Below, piece by piece: positions 23,405-32,655 of a stretch of 64,000 nt of DNA. The notes beneath the pieces were generated by a model. It did no database searches, was not told where the DNA came from, and saw only the letters and a list, made by a program, of their open reading frames with translations. The stretch covers positions 310,001 through 374,000 of the forward strand of contig QQUA01000006.1 in assembly GCA_008501825.1 (NCBI GenBank), given 5' to 3'. Each line of letters begins with the position of its first letter. Positions within the stretch are counted from its first letter, which is position 1. The position numbers were made by a program, and so were the translations under genes. Origin of the DNA: Planctomycetota bacterium. GTDB taxonomy: Bacteria > Planctomycetota > UBA1135.

Positions 23405-26161
23405 ATGGCCCTCCTTCCTTTCCTCGCCGGTTTCGTACTTCTTGCGACAGGCCAAGAGCCTGAGGTATCGACTTGGCAAGACAACCTCCGCCTCAGTCCT
23501 GCAGTTGCCTTCGACCCTCGAGGAAAGGAGCTTCCCGAGTTGGCCGTAGTCCGGAAGTGGGAGGGCAACCTCTGCACTTCCTTTTTAACCAATCCGACCG
23601 GCGAGGCGGTAGCGGTGGGAAAGGTGGTGCTATTCGATTGGCAGCATCGGATGGGGGAAGAAACGCCGATATACGGCGAGGGCTTGCAAATGCTCAGCCA
23701 AACTGGGGGAACTTTGGGCCGGCCGGTTGATCTTGGTCACTACACCGATCGAGATCATTATCGGCTTCGAATTCCGGAGGGAGCCCAAGCAGAGATCTAC
23801 AGCCTTTTGCTTTGCGAAACCAAGCCGGCGAAACGACTGCTTGCCTTTACCTCCTGCCAGCGCTTCGTGGGCAAATTCGTTCTCTACCCGGGAACGGTAC
23901 AGGTGGTCCTGGATACGGAGGATCTTCAACTCGCTCCGGGAGAAAGCTGGAAGCTGGAAGAATTCCAGTTGATCGAAGGGCAACAGCGAGACCTCATGTT
24001 AAGCCAGTTGGCCAGGAGAGTCTTAATCCATCATCCGGCAAGAATTCCATACTCCTTTCCTCAACCGCCATCGGGTTGGTGTTCTTGGTACTGTTTCGGC
24101 CCTCGGGTGACTGCTGAAGACATCCGAAAGAATCTGAACTGGATTCGCCGGAACGCACCCGAGCTTCGTTACATTCAAATTGACGATGGTTATCAAGCGG
24201 CGATGGGGGATTGGTTGAAAACCGGAGAGGCCTTCGGCGGAGACGTTCGAACTTTGCTGAAAGAGATTCGACAACAGGGTTTCGAGCCGGCGATTTGGGT
24301 AGCTCCTTTCATCGCCGAAGCTGGATCGGATCTGTTCCAGCAGCATCCTGATTGGTTTATCAAAGACGAAGCGGGCGATCCTCTTCCCAGCAATCAGGTC
24401 AGCTTTGGAGGTTGGCGACGCGGCCCTTGGTATTGCCTTGATGGGACTCATCCTGAGGCTCAAAATTTTCTTCGGGAGTTATTTCAAACCATGCGGAAAG
24501 AGTGGGGCTGTACTTATTTCAAGTTGGATGCCAACTTCTGGGGCATGATGCATGGGGGGCGGCGTCATGACCCGAGAGCCTCCCGGGTTCAGGCATACCG
24601 ACTCGGGATGGAGGCGATCCTGGAGGGAGCGGGAGACGCTTTTGTTCTGGGTTGCAATCATCCGATTTGGCCGTCCCTGGGTTTGCTCCACGGCTCTCGC
24701 AGCAGCATGGACATTCGCCGCCGTTGGAAAACCATTCGCCGCACTGGTTTGGAAAACTTGGCTCGGAATTGGCAAAACGGTCTATTTTGGTGGAACGACC
24801 CCGACTGCCTGGTTCTTACCGGAGATCTACCCGAAAGCACTTTTCAATACCATGCCAGCTTGCTTCACGCCACCGGTGGCATGCTTTTATCAGGTGACGA
24901 TCTCCCGAAGCTGGATGCAGAGAAACAAAAACTCCTGGCTTCCTTGGCACAGCCCACGGGCTACCCGGCGAGCTTCCGAGATGCTGCCTTTGCTGTAGGG
25001 GAAGCCAAAACTGAAAATGGAGCCCGCTACTATCTCTTTAATCACGGCGAAGAAAACACTGAACTTTCTTTGGAATTGCCTGCCACCGGAGAGCTGCTTG
25101 ATTTTTGGAGCGGTGAATCTTTGGGCATCTTCGTGGATCCAGTCCACAGCTTTTCCCTTCCTCCTCGCAGTGCCCGCGTCTTGGAGTTTCGGGCCGGAGT
25201 CGAGGCTTCCGATGGAATCTATTGCTTGACTCCTGAGTTGGCCAAACAAGCCATCATCGACGAAAGCCAGGAGCCGTATTTTAAGTTGCTGCAACCTAGG
25301 GAAATCGAAATCATGACCGGCGAGGCTTTACCAGAAGGGGATTTATTTTCCTGGAGGGAAGAAGCCCGGCGCCGCTTTCAAAACGCTGTTGTGCCATTTC
25401 AAAAGGATGAAGTCCTGGCTTTGAAAAGAGCGGTGACCGAACTGCGGCACAAGTTGGGATCGGAACTCCCTGATCTACTCTCCATGCCGTGGAATTTCAT
25501 CAAAGTGGAGTCGAACCATTGTCTTGGCATGGCCCATACTCGGGGTCATGCCATTGTGCTCCAGGAGGGCTGGTTGCGGGCCCTGGTGGAATCCGAGCGG
25601 AATCCGCGCCAACGCCCTCGAATTCTTGCCCTACTGGCCCATGAGCAGTGCCACGTTTTTCAACGCCTGCATCGATCCAAAGTCGCCCGGTTTTATCAAA
25701 AACATTTCGGCTTGCAACGAACTCCAGCTCGACTTTCCCATCCCTGGTTGGACTTGCATCAAATCACCAACCCGGATGGGGTGCATCTGGAGTGGTTGGT
25801 TGCGGAGCCAGGGGTTGAGGGGAGCCGGCAGTGGTATTGGCCTCGAACCCTTTTGGATCCGAAGGGTGAAACGAAAGGAAGGCGGCCCCACTTCACCGCC
25901 TTGGCCGTGTTCGTGGAAGCGGTGGGCGATGAGTTTCGGGTAATGCAGGAACAAGATGGAAGTCGGCCCCGGTTCATTCCCTTGGAGCAATGCCAAGCCT
26001 GGCAGAAAGCTTTCCCTGTGGGCTTCACCCATGACCATCCCAACGAAGTTTTGGCCTATATGATTGGGGCCTTGGTGGAAGCCGATTGTGGAGGCAAGCC
26101 TGCGAGTACCCTTTCCCATACTTGGCGAGAGGTAATTTCCAATTTCCTAGGAGCGGAGTGA
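23405..26161 (+). CDS. Secreted GH36-type alpha-galactosidase fused to an HExxH metallopeptidase-like domain
   Basis: A 918-residue protein with a signal peptide. Residues about 20-600 match the GH36/clan GH-D plan: an N-terminal beta domain, PPSGWCSWYCFGPRVTAEDI at the barrel start, YFKLDAN with the expected nucleophile Asp375, SSMDIRRRW with the expected acid/base Asp436, and a small C-terminal beta domain ending at about VLEFRAG. Residues about 610-918 are something else: LALLAHEQCHVFQRLH contains HEQCH (His746-Glu747-x-x-His750), a zincin signature, followed by conserved-looking His and Glu segments (DGVHLEWLVAEPG, HDHPNEVLAYMIGAL). I know no standard family with this order. It ends the TetR cluster, 13 bases after the ThuA-DUF5703 gene. 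Confidence 0.8.
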   Translation: MALLPFLAGFVLLATGQEPEVSTWQDNLRLSPAVAFDPRGKELPELAVVRKWEGNLCTSFLTNPTGEAVAVGKVVLFDWQHRMGEETPIYGEGLQMLSQTGGTLGRPVDLGHYTDRDHYRLRIPEGAQAEIYSLLLCETKPAKRLLAFTSCQRFVGKFVLYPGTVQVVLDTEDLQLAPGESWKLEEFQLIEGQQRDLMLSQLARRVLIHHPARIPYSFPQPPSGWCSWYCFGPRVTAEDIRKNLNWIRRNAPELRYIQIDDGYQAAMGDWLKTGEAFGGDVRTLLKEIRQQGFEPAIWVAPFIAEAGSDLFQQHPDWFIKDEAGDPLPSNQVSFGGWRRGPWYCLDGTHPEAQNFLRELFQTMRKEWGCTYFKLDANFWGMMHGGRRHDPRASRVQAYRLGMEAILEGAGDAFVLGCNHPIWPSLGLLHGSRSSMDIRRRWKTIRRTGLENLARNWQNGLFWWNDPDCLVLTGDLPESTFQYHASLLHATGGMLLSGDDLPKLDAEKQKLLASLAQPTGYPASFRDAAFAVGEAKTENGARYYLFNHGEENTELSLELPATGELLDFWSGESLGIFVDPVHSFSLPPRSARVLEFRAGVEASDGIYCLTPELAKQAIIDESQEPYFKLLQPREIEIMTGEALPEGDLFSWREEARRRFQNAVVPFQKDEVLALKRAVTELRHKLGSELPDLLSMPWNFIKVESNHCLGMAHTRGHAIVLQEGWLRALVESERNPRQRPRILALLAHEQCHVFQRLHRSKVARFYQKHFGLQRTPARLSHPWLDLHQITNPDGVHLEWLVAEPGVEGSRQWYWPRTLLDPKGETKGRRPHFTALAVFVEAVGDEFRVMQEQDGSRPRFIPLEQCQAWQKAFPVGFTHDHPNEVLAYMIGALVEADCGGKPASTLSHTWREVISNFLGAE

Positions 26162-26302
26162 TGGAGACCGATCCAACACGAATTTTTGGAAAAATTGAAA
26201 TTTCATAGAAAAAGATCCTGACCAGGAATGGCCGGATCTGCTCACCACATTGACTAGACGGAAGAGCTTTTTCAGCGATCTTCCACCCACCGATTTCTCC
26301 TC

Positions 26303-28576
26303 ATGAAAAGGATTCTCCCCGGGCTTCTGGTTTCCATCGCCATCCTGATCATTGCATGGCTTCTGTATTTGCCGGAGCGTCCCGCTGCTTCGCTTTCGCC
26401 CTCCGTCGAGGAATGGCCTCAGCAGGAGAAGCTCTCCACCGAAAGGCCAGAGGAAGAGGTGCAGGTGGGGGAGATGTCTGGAGGACGGACAGATTGGTTG
26501 GCTAAAGAAGCCTCCTTTGAGGGTCGAGCCAGTGGGCTTAATTCAGAAAGTGTATACCGAATCCAAATCCTCGGGTCGAAACAACGGGCGTTGTCCGGAG
26601 TACGGGTGAATCTGGCTCATCGCAGGGGTAATTTTGAGCGGACATATATGAATAGTGTGACGAAAGAAAGTACAGGCATTGCGGAATTTTCTCCGTGGCC
26701 ACCTGGAGAAAGGGTACCAAAGGAATCCTTGAAGGATCTGAAATTTGCCGTAAAGATTGTGGGGGGACGTGCACATTATGAAACGATTCAATGGCCTTAC
26801 CAGGGGAAACATCAGCTTTCCTTGAAAGATGTCGGTTTTCTAAGGATCCGACTGCCGGAAGCGGAAGAATTGGTTGGAGACCTTGAGTTGGAGAATATCC
26901 TAGAACGAACTCCAATTTTCCCATGGTCTTCCCCCTGGAGCAATCAACAGTCTTTGGTTTCTGCCGTGGCGCTAAATAAAGAATTCCGAGCGGTTTTCAA
27001 TACCCCGGATGGCCGCCGATGGGAAGGGAAAGGGTTGGGGCCAAAGTTACCGGGAGAGACCTCGGAAATTCAATTGAAGGCCAATCCGACCATTAAGTTT
27101 CTTGGGCGGATCTTGCAAGCCTCCGGGGAAACCGTAGAAAAAGGGAACTGGGAAGCCGATCTGGTGCTTGGGGCAGGGAGAGGCCGTTTTTATTTTAGGA
27201 CCGATAAAAATGGTAGGTTTAGCCGTCATTTTCCTTTGGATCCCGGCCAGGAGTTTCTAGAAATCCAGAAGCTGTCTTTGATTCCGAACGATTCAAGATG
27301 GAACCAGTCTTCTTCGACAAACTGGGGAGTTCTGAGGGGATTGGGTCGGGTGTATGCCGGTGAAAAGGATTTGGGTGATGTGAAGCTTGAAAGTCAATTG
27401 CCTCTGGTGGCAGGAAGGGTGGTGGATAGGAATGGAAACGGGGTTGAAGGGGCCGATCTATATTTGGAATATCTCGAGAAAAACACGCATCCAAGATTGC
27501 CAGATAAATGGGAGCGTTTGTGGAATTTAAAGTTCAATACTAGTGATCAGGATGGCTATTTCGAGTGCATGGGCGAGAGTCCGGAAAAGCCGCTTAGACT
27601 CAATGTTTCGGGTCGAAAGCATTTGCTAAAAGAGCCACTTCAATTTTCGGCTTTCGATCAAAATGTGGAGGTCGTGGTGGAGGGAAGTAACTATATTGTT
27701 GGAAGATATCTACTTCCCGACGGAATGGGCTTGCATCTTGGGGAGAAATTACTGCTTGAATTGTGGTTTGAAAACATAGAATCCAGAAAGGTGTGGAAAA
27801 CCGAACTGCGCAGTCGTGGGAAGGAGAATAGCTTTCGCTCCGAAAGGCTTTTCACCGGTCGATATAAAGCGTCTTTGCGCGCTCCGGAAGGTAGGATCCT
27901 TGCCGAGTTTCCAGAAATTGAGGTGCCGGGCGGAGAACCTGTGACGATTCCCCAATTTCAACCGTTGGACTTAAGTGATTGGTTGCAAGTGAATGAAATC
28001 ACCTTCCTCGATTTTGAAGGAAATCCAATTTCTGGATCCGTGAACATTGGAGTCATGAATGGGGATATGAATTCGATGTCGATCCATTCTGTTTCTCTGG
28101 AGGAAGGTGGAAAATTTCGACTCCTTTCTCTAAGAGATTTTGGGCAGCAATTCAGGTTTCATTATCTTGACTTTCCACCGGTTTACTGGAGTAGCTGGGA
28201 GGGGAACTCCGAAGTTCGCTTCAAGAAGGCGATTCCGGTGGTTTTGAGGATTCCTAGACTTTTTGCACCGAATTCAGAAGGGCAGAACGTGGGCCTTAAG
28301 TTTGTGTTTAAGGAATCCATTGATTCCAGAATTCGTGGAAATCGTTTGCGACAGGCCGACTTGGTAGTGGATCTCAATCGAGATTTTGAAATACCGTTCG
28401 AAATTCCAGGAGAAGGCATTTATGAGGTTAAATGGTACATTTGCTTTGGCACTGAAATGCGTTTTATCACGAGAGAGACTTTTGGAGAAGAGGTCAAAAT
28501 CCTGGAAAATTCCGAAGGAAAGACCATCAGATTAAAGGTACCGCCGGCCTTTCAAAATTGGCCGGAAATAGAGTAG
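26303..28576 (+). CDS. Membrane-anchored carboxypeptidase-regulatory-like repeat protein
   Basis: A 757-residue protein with an N-terminal anchor (ILPGLLVSIAILIIAWLLYL), a Glu/Pro-rich spacer and a series of Ig-like beta domains of the carboxypeptidase-regulatory type, seen in blocks such as VYRIQILGSKQRALSGVRVNL, LSLKDVGFLRIRLPEAEEL, PLVAGRVVDRNGNGVEGADLYLEY and FQPLDLSDWLQVNEITFLD. It is a clear paralog of the next gene, which has the same blocks in the same order. No catalytic motif is visible. Probably an envelope structural or binding protein facing the periplasm. The nucleotide composition looks more AT-rich than that of the flanking enzymes. Confidence 0.65.
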   Translation: MKRILPGLLVSIAILIIAWLLYLPERPAASLSPSVEEWPQQEKLSTERPEEEVQVGEMSGGRTDWLAKEASFEGRASGLNSESVYRIQILGSKQRALSGVRVNLAHRRGNFERTYMNSVTKESTGIAEFSPWPPGERVPKESLKDLKFAVKIVGGRAHYETIQWPYQGKHQLSLKDVGFLRIRLPEAEELVGDLELENILERTPIFPWSSPWSNQQSLVSAVALNKEFRAVFNTPDGRRWEGKGLGPKLPGETSEIQLKANPTIKFLGRILQASGETVEKGNWEADLVLGAGRGRFYFRTDKNGRFSRHFPLDPGQEFLEIQKLSLIPNDSRWNQSSSTNWGVLRGLGRVYAGEKDLGDVKLESQLPLVAGRVVDRNGNGVEGADLYLEYLEKNTHPRLPDKWERLWNLKFNTSDQDGYFECMGESPEKPLRLNVSGRKHLLKEPLQFSAFDQNVEVVVEGSNYIVGRYLLPDGMGLHLGEKLLLELWFENIESRKVWKTELRSRGKENSFRSERLFTGRYKASLRAPEGRILAEFPEIEVPGGEPVTIPQFQPLDLSDWLQVNEITFLDFEGNPISGSVNIGVMNGDMNSMSIHSVSLEEGGKFRLLSLRDFGQQFRFHYLDFPPVYWSSWEGNSEVRFKKAIPVVLRIPRLFAPNSEGQNVGLKFVFKESIDSRIRGNRLRQADLVVDLNRDFEIPFEIPGEGIYEVKWYICFGTEMRFITRETFGEEVKILENSEGKTIRLKVPPAFQNWPEIE

Positions 28577-28682
28577 TTCCTTTTTAGAGTGATACAGCCG
28601 AGGGAGTGTTCAGCAGGCTAAACCAAAAACCCAACTAGGAATTCCAACTTCCTACAGGTGGGGATGGATGAGGAGTTTTTAC

Positions 28683-28711
28683 CAAAAATTTCCGATCTTT
28701 CGAAATTTTTG
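28683..28711. repeat. Inverted repeat in the gap before the second repeat protein
   Basis: CAAAAATTTC and GAAATTTTTG are exact reverse complements around a 9-base loop. A smaller relative, AATTTTT-GG-AAAAATT, lies in the gap before the paralog at 26303. No T-run follows. Possible operator or mRNA hairpin; the 28577-28807 gap otherwise shows no gene I trust. Confidence 0.45.
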
Positions 28712-28807
28712 TGGTGGGGAATCGGACGCAATCTCGTTGTCCAAGGGGCAGAATGGATCGGTCCATCGGGTGGATCCATCTGCCCTTCATCCCAACTTTT
28801 TCAATCC

Positions 28808-31054
28808 ATGGCTAAGTCACTCCCCTGGTTTCTGCTCCTGGTTGTCATGATGGCGGCTCTCTGGTTGATCTTTCGGACCCAAAGTCAAAATTTGCAAGAT
28901 CCTAATCTGGAACCGGAGAATGCTTCTGAGGTCTCCTTGGCCCCGGTTTTCGAGATGGAAGCGAAGCTGGCGGCTTCGGAACAGAGTCGATCCAGTATTT
29001 CTGAGTTGAACTCAGTGCCATCGGAAGCCGGTCCCTCGAAAGAGAGGGTTTATCGGTTGCAAGTGGTTGACGCCCACGGAATCCCAAAGCAGGGAATTCG
29101 AGTTGACTTGATTCAATTCAAAGATTCCTCCCGGCCCTTCCGTACCTTCCTCACCAAGGGTAAGAAAGGGATTGCCTCCTTCTTTCCTTGGCCTCCGGCA
29201 ATTCCCTGGGAACGAAAGGATATGGATTTCTGGAAATTCCACTTGCACGTGGTTGGCCAGTCTCCGATTATTGAGGATGTTCGAAGTCATTCAGAGGGCA
29301 TTCATGTTTTATCTTTAAAAGACGTTGGTTTCCTCCGAATTCGGTTAGACGGGACTGAAGAGCTAGCGGGGAGGCTCCTAATTAAGTCTAATCAGCATCG
29401 AATCTTAGACCAGTCTTTGTCATGGAATAGCAGCAGTCAGTGGTTACCCTTAGTAGCCCTAAACCAGAACTTTCAAGCACACTTGATTACTGATGACGGG
29501 AAGCATTGGGAATGGAGCGGTTCCGGCCCTAAAGTTCAGGGTGAAGTCAAGGACGTAACCTTGACCGCGAATCGGATCTTATTCTTAAAGGGGAGAATTG
29601 TGGATGCGAGTGGCACGGGGATCGGAAACTTAAGTTGGAAGGCTTCTTTAATATACACTCGCGGAAGCCACCAATTTATTTTGGATACGGATCAGGAGGG
29701 CCGCTTTCGGCATGAGTTCCCCCTGCCTCAACGTCAGGAAAGTCTATCCATTGAGAGATTTTCCATTCAACCGGCCAGGTCTTTATGGAGGCGGGGGCCA
29801 TCGAAAATGCGAGCGTCGGTTCGGAACGTTGGGACCTTCACTCCTGGTGAACTGGATATGGGTGACCTGGTCTTGGAAAAGCCGAAGCCCTTAGTAGCGG
29901 GAAAAGTGGTCGATCACCAAGGAAAAGGAATTCAGGGAGTTGGAATCAAAATTGAATATCAAGAACTTTGGAACGAACCCGAACCCAAGGGATTCTGGCT
30001 CCCCCTTCCCATGGATGACATGATTTCCAGCAGGGCGAATGGCAGCTTTGAGGCTTTAGCCGACGATCCGGGAAAACCTCTACGCGTGAGAGTTTCCAGC
30101 TCAGCATATCCGCGGAAAGACCCACAAGCCTTCCAGGCTTTCGAACAAAACTTAAGGATAGTCCTGGAGCCGGGAGGTGCGTTCGCTGGAAAATTAAAAC
30201 TTCCAAACGGAGCCGTATTCGAAGAGGGAATCCGAATTCCGGTTCGGTTTAAGCTGAAAGAAGAAACCTCGGGAGAAACTTACCGGGTCCATTTCCGCGG
30301 TGGGGTAGGAGAATTTTCTCGTGACGGAATCTCGGGCGGCACTTATCTAGGACAATTGTTGTTTCTTAATGATGCGGTACTGGCGAACTATACTTCCCTT
30401 GTAGTGGAGCCGGGGAAAACCACCAGAGATCCACGCTTTCAACCGTTGGATCTGGGCGCCCTGCTGAAGTTTGAAAAAATCGCGGTATTCGACTCGGAGG
30501 GTATTCCATTGACGGGAAGGGCCAAGTTTTCTTGCATTGGAAAGAGAGGGCATTCAGCGAGCAGTTTCGGCACCAAAAAATGGAGCGAGGGGAGATACGG
30601 GCTGTGGGTTCCCCGCTCTTCAAGCCAAAAATTCCTGATTCAGGCAGATGGATTTTTGCCGGCTTATTGGGAAAGTGGAAGTGGAGTCCATGAAATTCGA
30701 TTGAAGCGGCCGATCAAGGTGACGCTCAAACTCCCGCGAACGTTCCCCGCCACCTCACTCGGCCACGTGCTGAGTCTGCAAGTGGATTGGAAGCTCAAGC
30801 AAGAAAGCCGGGAGCGGGGTCCTTTTTGGCCGAAAGTGGAAGTCCGCGGCAACCTCCAGGATGACACGACCCTAAAAGCCACGATTCCCGGTGCCGGAAT
30901 CTACGTTGTTTCCTGGCTCGAACACGTGGGCAAGGAAGGAAAATTCGTGCGCCAGGTTTTCGGCGAAGAAATCGAAGTTCGAGAATCCTGGAAGGATTGG
31001 GTATACGAATTGACCGTGCCGGAAGATTTCCGGGATTGGCCTCAGCCCTACTGA
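28808..31054 (+). CDS. Membrane-anchored carboxypeptidase-regulatory-like repeat protein, paralog
   Basis: A 748-residue paralog of the preceding protein. The ATG at 28808 is preferred to one at 28658 because the membrane anchor (LPWFLLLVVMMAALWLIF) starts directly after it, as in the paralog. Matching blocks are VYRLQVVDAHGIPKQGIRVDL, LSLKDVGFLRIRLDGTEEL, PLVAGKVVDHQGKGIQGVGIKIEY and FQPLDLGALLKFEKIAVFD. Length and domain order are conserved while identity is modest, so the duplication is old. No enzymatic motif is seen. Neither paralog is clearly in an operon with the lipoproteins that follow. Confidence 0.65.
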   Translation: MAKSLPWFLLLVVMMAALWLIFRTQSQNLQDPNLEPENASEVSLAPVFEMEAKLAASEQSRSSISELNSVPSEAGPSKERVYRLQVVDAHGIPKQGIRVDLIQFKDSSRPFRTFLTKGKKGIASFFPWPPAIPWERKDMDFWKFHLHVVGQSPIIEDVRSHSEGIHVLSLKDVGFLRIRLDGTEELAGRLLIKSNQHRILDQSLSWNSSSQWLPLVALNQNFQAHLITDDGKHWEWSGSGPKVQGEVKDVTLTANRILFLKGRIVDASGTGIGNLSWKASLIYTRGSHQFILDTDQEGRFRHEFPLPQRQESLSIERFSIQPARSLWRRGPSKMRASVRNVGTFTPGELDMGDLVLEKPKPLVAGKVVDHQGKGIQGVGIKIEYQELWNEPEPKGFWLPLPMDDMISSRANGSFEALADDPGKPLRVRVSSSAYPRKDPQAFQAFEQNLRIVLEPGGAFAGKLKLPNGAVFEEGIRIPVRFKLKEETSGETYRVHFRGGVGEFSRDGISGGTYLGQLLFLNDAVLANYTSLVVEPGKTTRDPRFQPLDLGALLKFEKIAVFDSEGIPLTGRAKFSCIGKRGHSASSFGTKKWSEGRYGLWVPRSSSQKFLIQADGFLPAYWESGSGVHEIRLKRPIKVTLKLPRTFPATSLGHVLSLQVDWKLKQESRERGPFWPKVEVRGNLQDDTTLKATIPGAGIYVVSWLEHVGKEGKFVRQVFGEEIEVRESWKDWVYELTVPEDFRDWPQPY

Positions 31055-31141
31055 GCGAATCTTCGGCTGGAATCGGGTTTGGAGGCGAAAGCCCCATGAT
31101 CCAGCGAGCCTGTAGGCTTGAAGGATTGGTAACCCCAACCC

Positions 31142-31831
31142 ATGTTCGGCTTCCTCGTCCTTCTGGCTCTTACTCTGACCCTGGGATCGGTACCCGGTTG
31201 TCAGGATGGCAGTTCCCTTTCTGGGCTGGGGACCTCCGAAATGGCCTCGAACGCCCCAGGGCAGGGCGTGGTCGGTGCCGATGGCCGGCTCCATGCCGGC
31301 ACCGCCACCGATCCGGTACCCATCGACATTGATTTTCTTGGGTCCTGGACCTTTGAGCGGAAGGAGAACCCCTTTCCGCCGCAGGTGGTGGCCTTACAAG
31401 ACAAAGTCGTTCGAATCCGCGGATTCATGCTGCCGGATCTGGGCTTCGAGAAGATTCGCACCTTTCACTTAGTGCGCAGCTTATGGGGGTGCTGTTTCGG
31501 CGCCGCCCCGCGGATCAACGAAATCCTTCGCATCGAACTGCCGCCGGCCCTGGCCATGGATTACAGCTATACGACTTTGGAGATCACCGGCCCGTTGCTG
31601 GTGCAGTATCAGGAAGAGGACGGCTTGATCGACGACCTCTATATCCTAAATGCGTTGGAAGTAAAGGAGTTAGCTTACGACGACCCAGAGGCTCCCGAGG
31701 ATTTCGACCCGAGTCAAGTGGATTGGCGTAACCTGGAGGCCGGGCAACGGCCGCCATTGATGCCGAAGCGGATTCCCAACCTGGAGGAAGACGGCCAGGA
31801 AACTTCATCCAAAAACCGGGGCGGCCCGTAG
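31142..31831 (+). CDS. DUF3299-like lipoprotein, copy 1
   Basis: A 229-residue lipoprotein (lipobox SVPGC, Cys20). The core PIDIDFLGSWTFERKENPFP, VVALQDKVVRIRGFMLPD and FHLVRSLWGCCFGAAPRINEI follows the DUF3299 layout: a short OB-like beta domain with a GFMLP strand and a Cys-containing loop near a Pro-rich turn. The adjacent Cys pair in WGCCFGA might bind metal or heme, but the role of the family is not known to me. The C-terminal tail is acidic and proline-rich. A second copy follows after 40 bases. Confidence 0.7.
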   Translation: MFGFLVLLALTLTLGSVPGCQDGSSLSGLGTSEMASNAPGQGVVGADGRLHAGTATDPVPIDIDFLGSWTFERKENPFPPQVVALQDKVVRIRGFMLPDLGFEKIRTFHLVRSLWGCCFGAAPRINEILRIELPPALAMDYSYTTLEITGPLLVQYQEEDGLIDDLYILNALEVKELAYDDPEAPEDFDPSQVDWRNLEAGQRPPLMPKRIPNLEEDGQETSSKNRGGP

Positions 31832-31871
31832 AAGCGGTGGGTGGAAACCCCCGAGACTCCGCCTTGCAACG

Positions 31872-32603
31872 ATGCTGAAATCCATCTCCTTGTTGTTCCT
31901 GCTTCTGTTGGTCCCGGCCTGCGGCGGTGGAGCGGAAGATCCCCAGAATCCTGGTGCCGAGAAGGCCACGGATTCGACAGGGCAAAGTCAGGAGTCGATC
32001 CCCGAGGCCTCAGGTTCCCAGCCGGTGCCGGATCCCGAGCCGGAGGAGCCCTCCGACCAAGCCGGCGCTGACCATCCAGAGCCTGAAGAAGCCCCGGTCG
32101 TGGATGGCGAAGGATTGATTCTCGGCTCGGATGGCAAGCGTCACGCGGGAACCTTGGAGGATCCGGTGCCCATCGACATCGATTTCCTCGGGGCGTGGAC
32201 TTTCGAAGAGAGCGACAATCCGTTTCCGGAGCACTGCTTGGCCATTCAAGGCAAAGTGGTCAAAATCCGGGGCTTCATGCTGCCGGACGTAGATTTCGAA
32301 AATATCACCCGGTTTCACCTGGTGCGCAGCTTATGGGGCTGCTGCTTCGGGGCGCCGCCGCGGATCAATGAAATCGTCCGGGTCACCGTGGCCGACGGCA
32401 AAGGGGTGGACTACACCTACAACACCTTGGAAATCGTTGGCACCATAGAAGTGATATTCGAAATCCAAGATGGTTTGATCGAGGATCTTTATCGCTTGAC
32501 CGCGGTGCAAATCGAAGAGAAAGACTTCGACGATCCTTTGGCACCGGACGAATTCGACCCGAGCACCGGATTCAAGGGAGTCGTTCCGGAGCCGTCCTTT
32601 TAA
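31872..32603 (+). CDS. DUF3299-like lipoprotein, copy 2
   Basis: A 243-residue lipoprotein (lipobox LVPAC, Cys17) paralogous to the gene before it: PIDIDFLGAWTFEESDNPFP, LAIQGKVVKIRGFMLPDVDF and FHLVRSLWGCCFGAPPRINEI. It differs by a long Pro/Glu spacer after the lipid anchor (residues about 20-80) and lacks the long C-terminal tail of copy 1. The shared cores are also similar at the DNA level around the WGCCFG motif, so the pair arose by tandem duplication. Both would sit in the envelope facing the periplasm. Function unknown. Confidence 0.7.
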   Translation: MLKSISLLFLLLLVPACGGGAEDPQNPGAEKATDSTGQSQESIPEASGSQPVPDPEPEEPSDQAGADHPEPEEAPVVDGEGLILGSDGKRHAGTLEDPVPIDIDFLGAWTFEESDNPFPEHCLAIQGKVVKIRGFMLPDVDFENITRFHLVRSLWGCCFGAPPRINEIVRVTVADGKGVDYTYNTLEIVGTIEVIFEIQDGLIEDLYRLTAVQIEEKDFDDPLAPDEFDPSTGFKGVVPEPSF

Positions 32604-32655
32604 ACAGATTGGGTTCTTGGATCGCCCTGCGCGGGTCTAGGATCCGAGGCACTTC

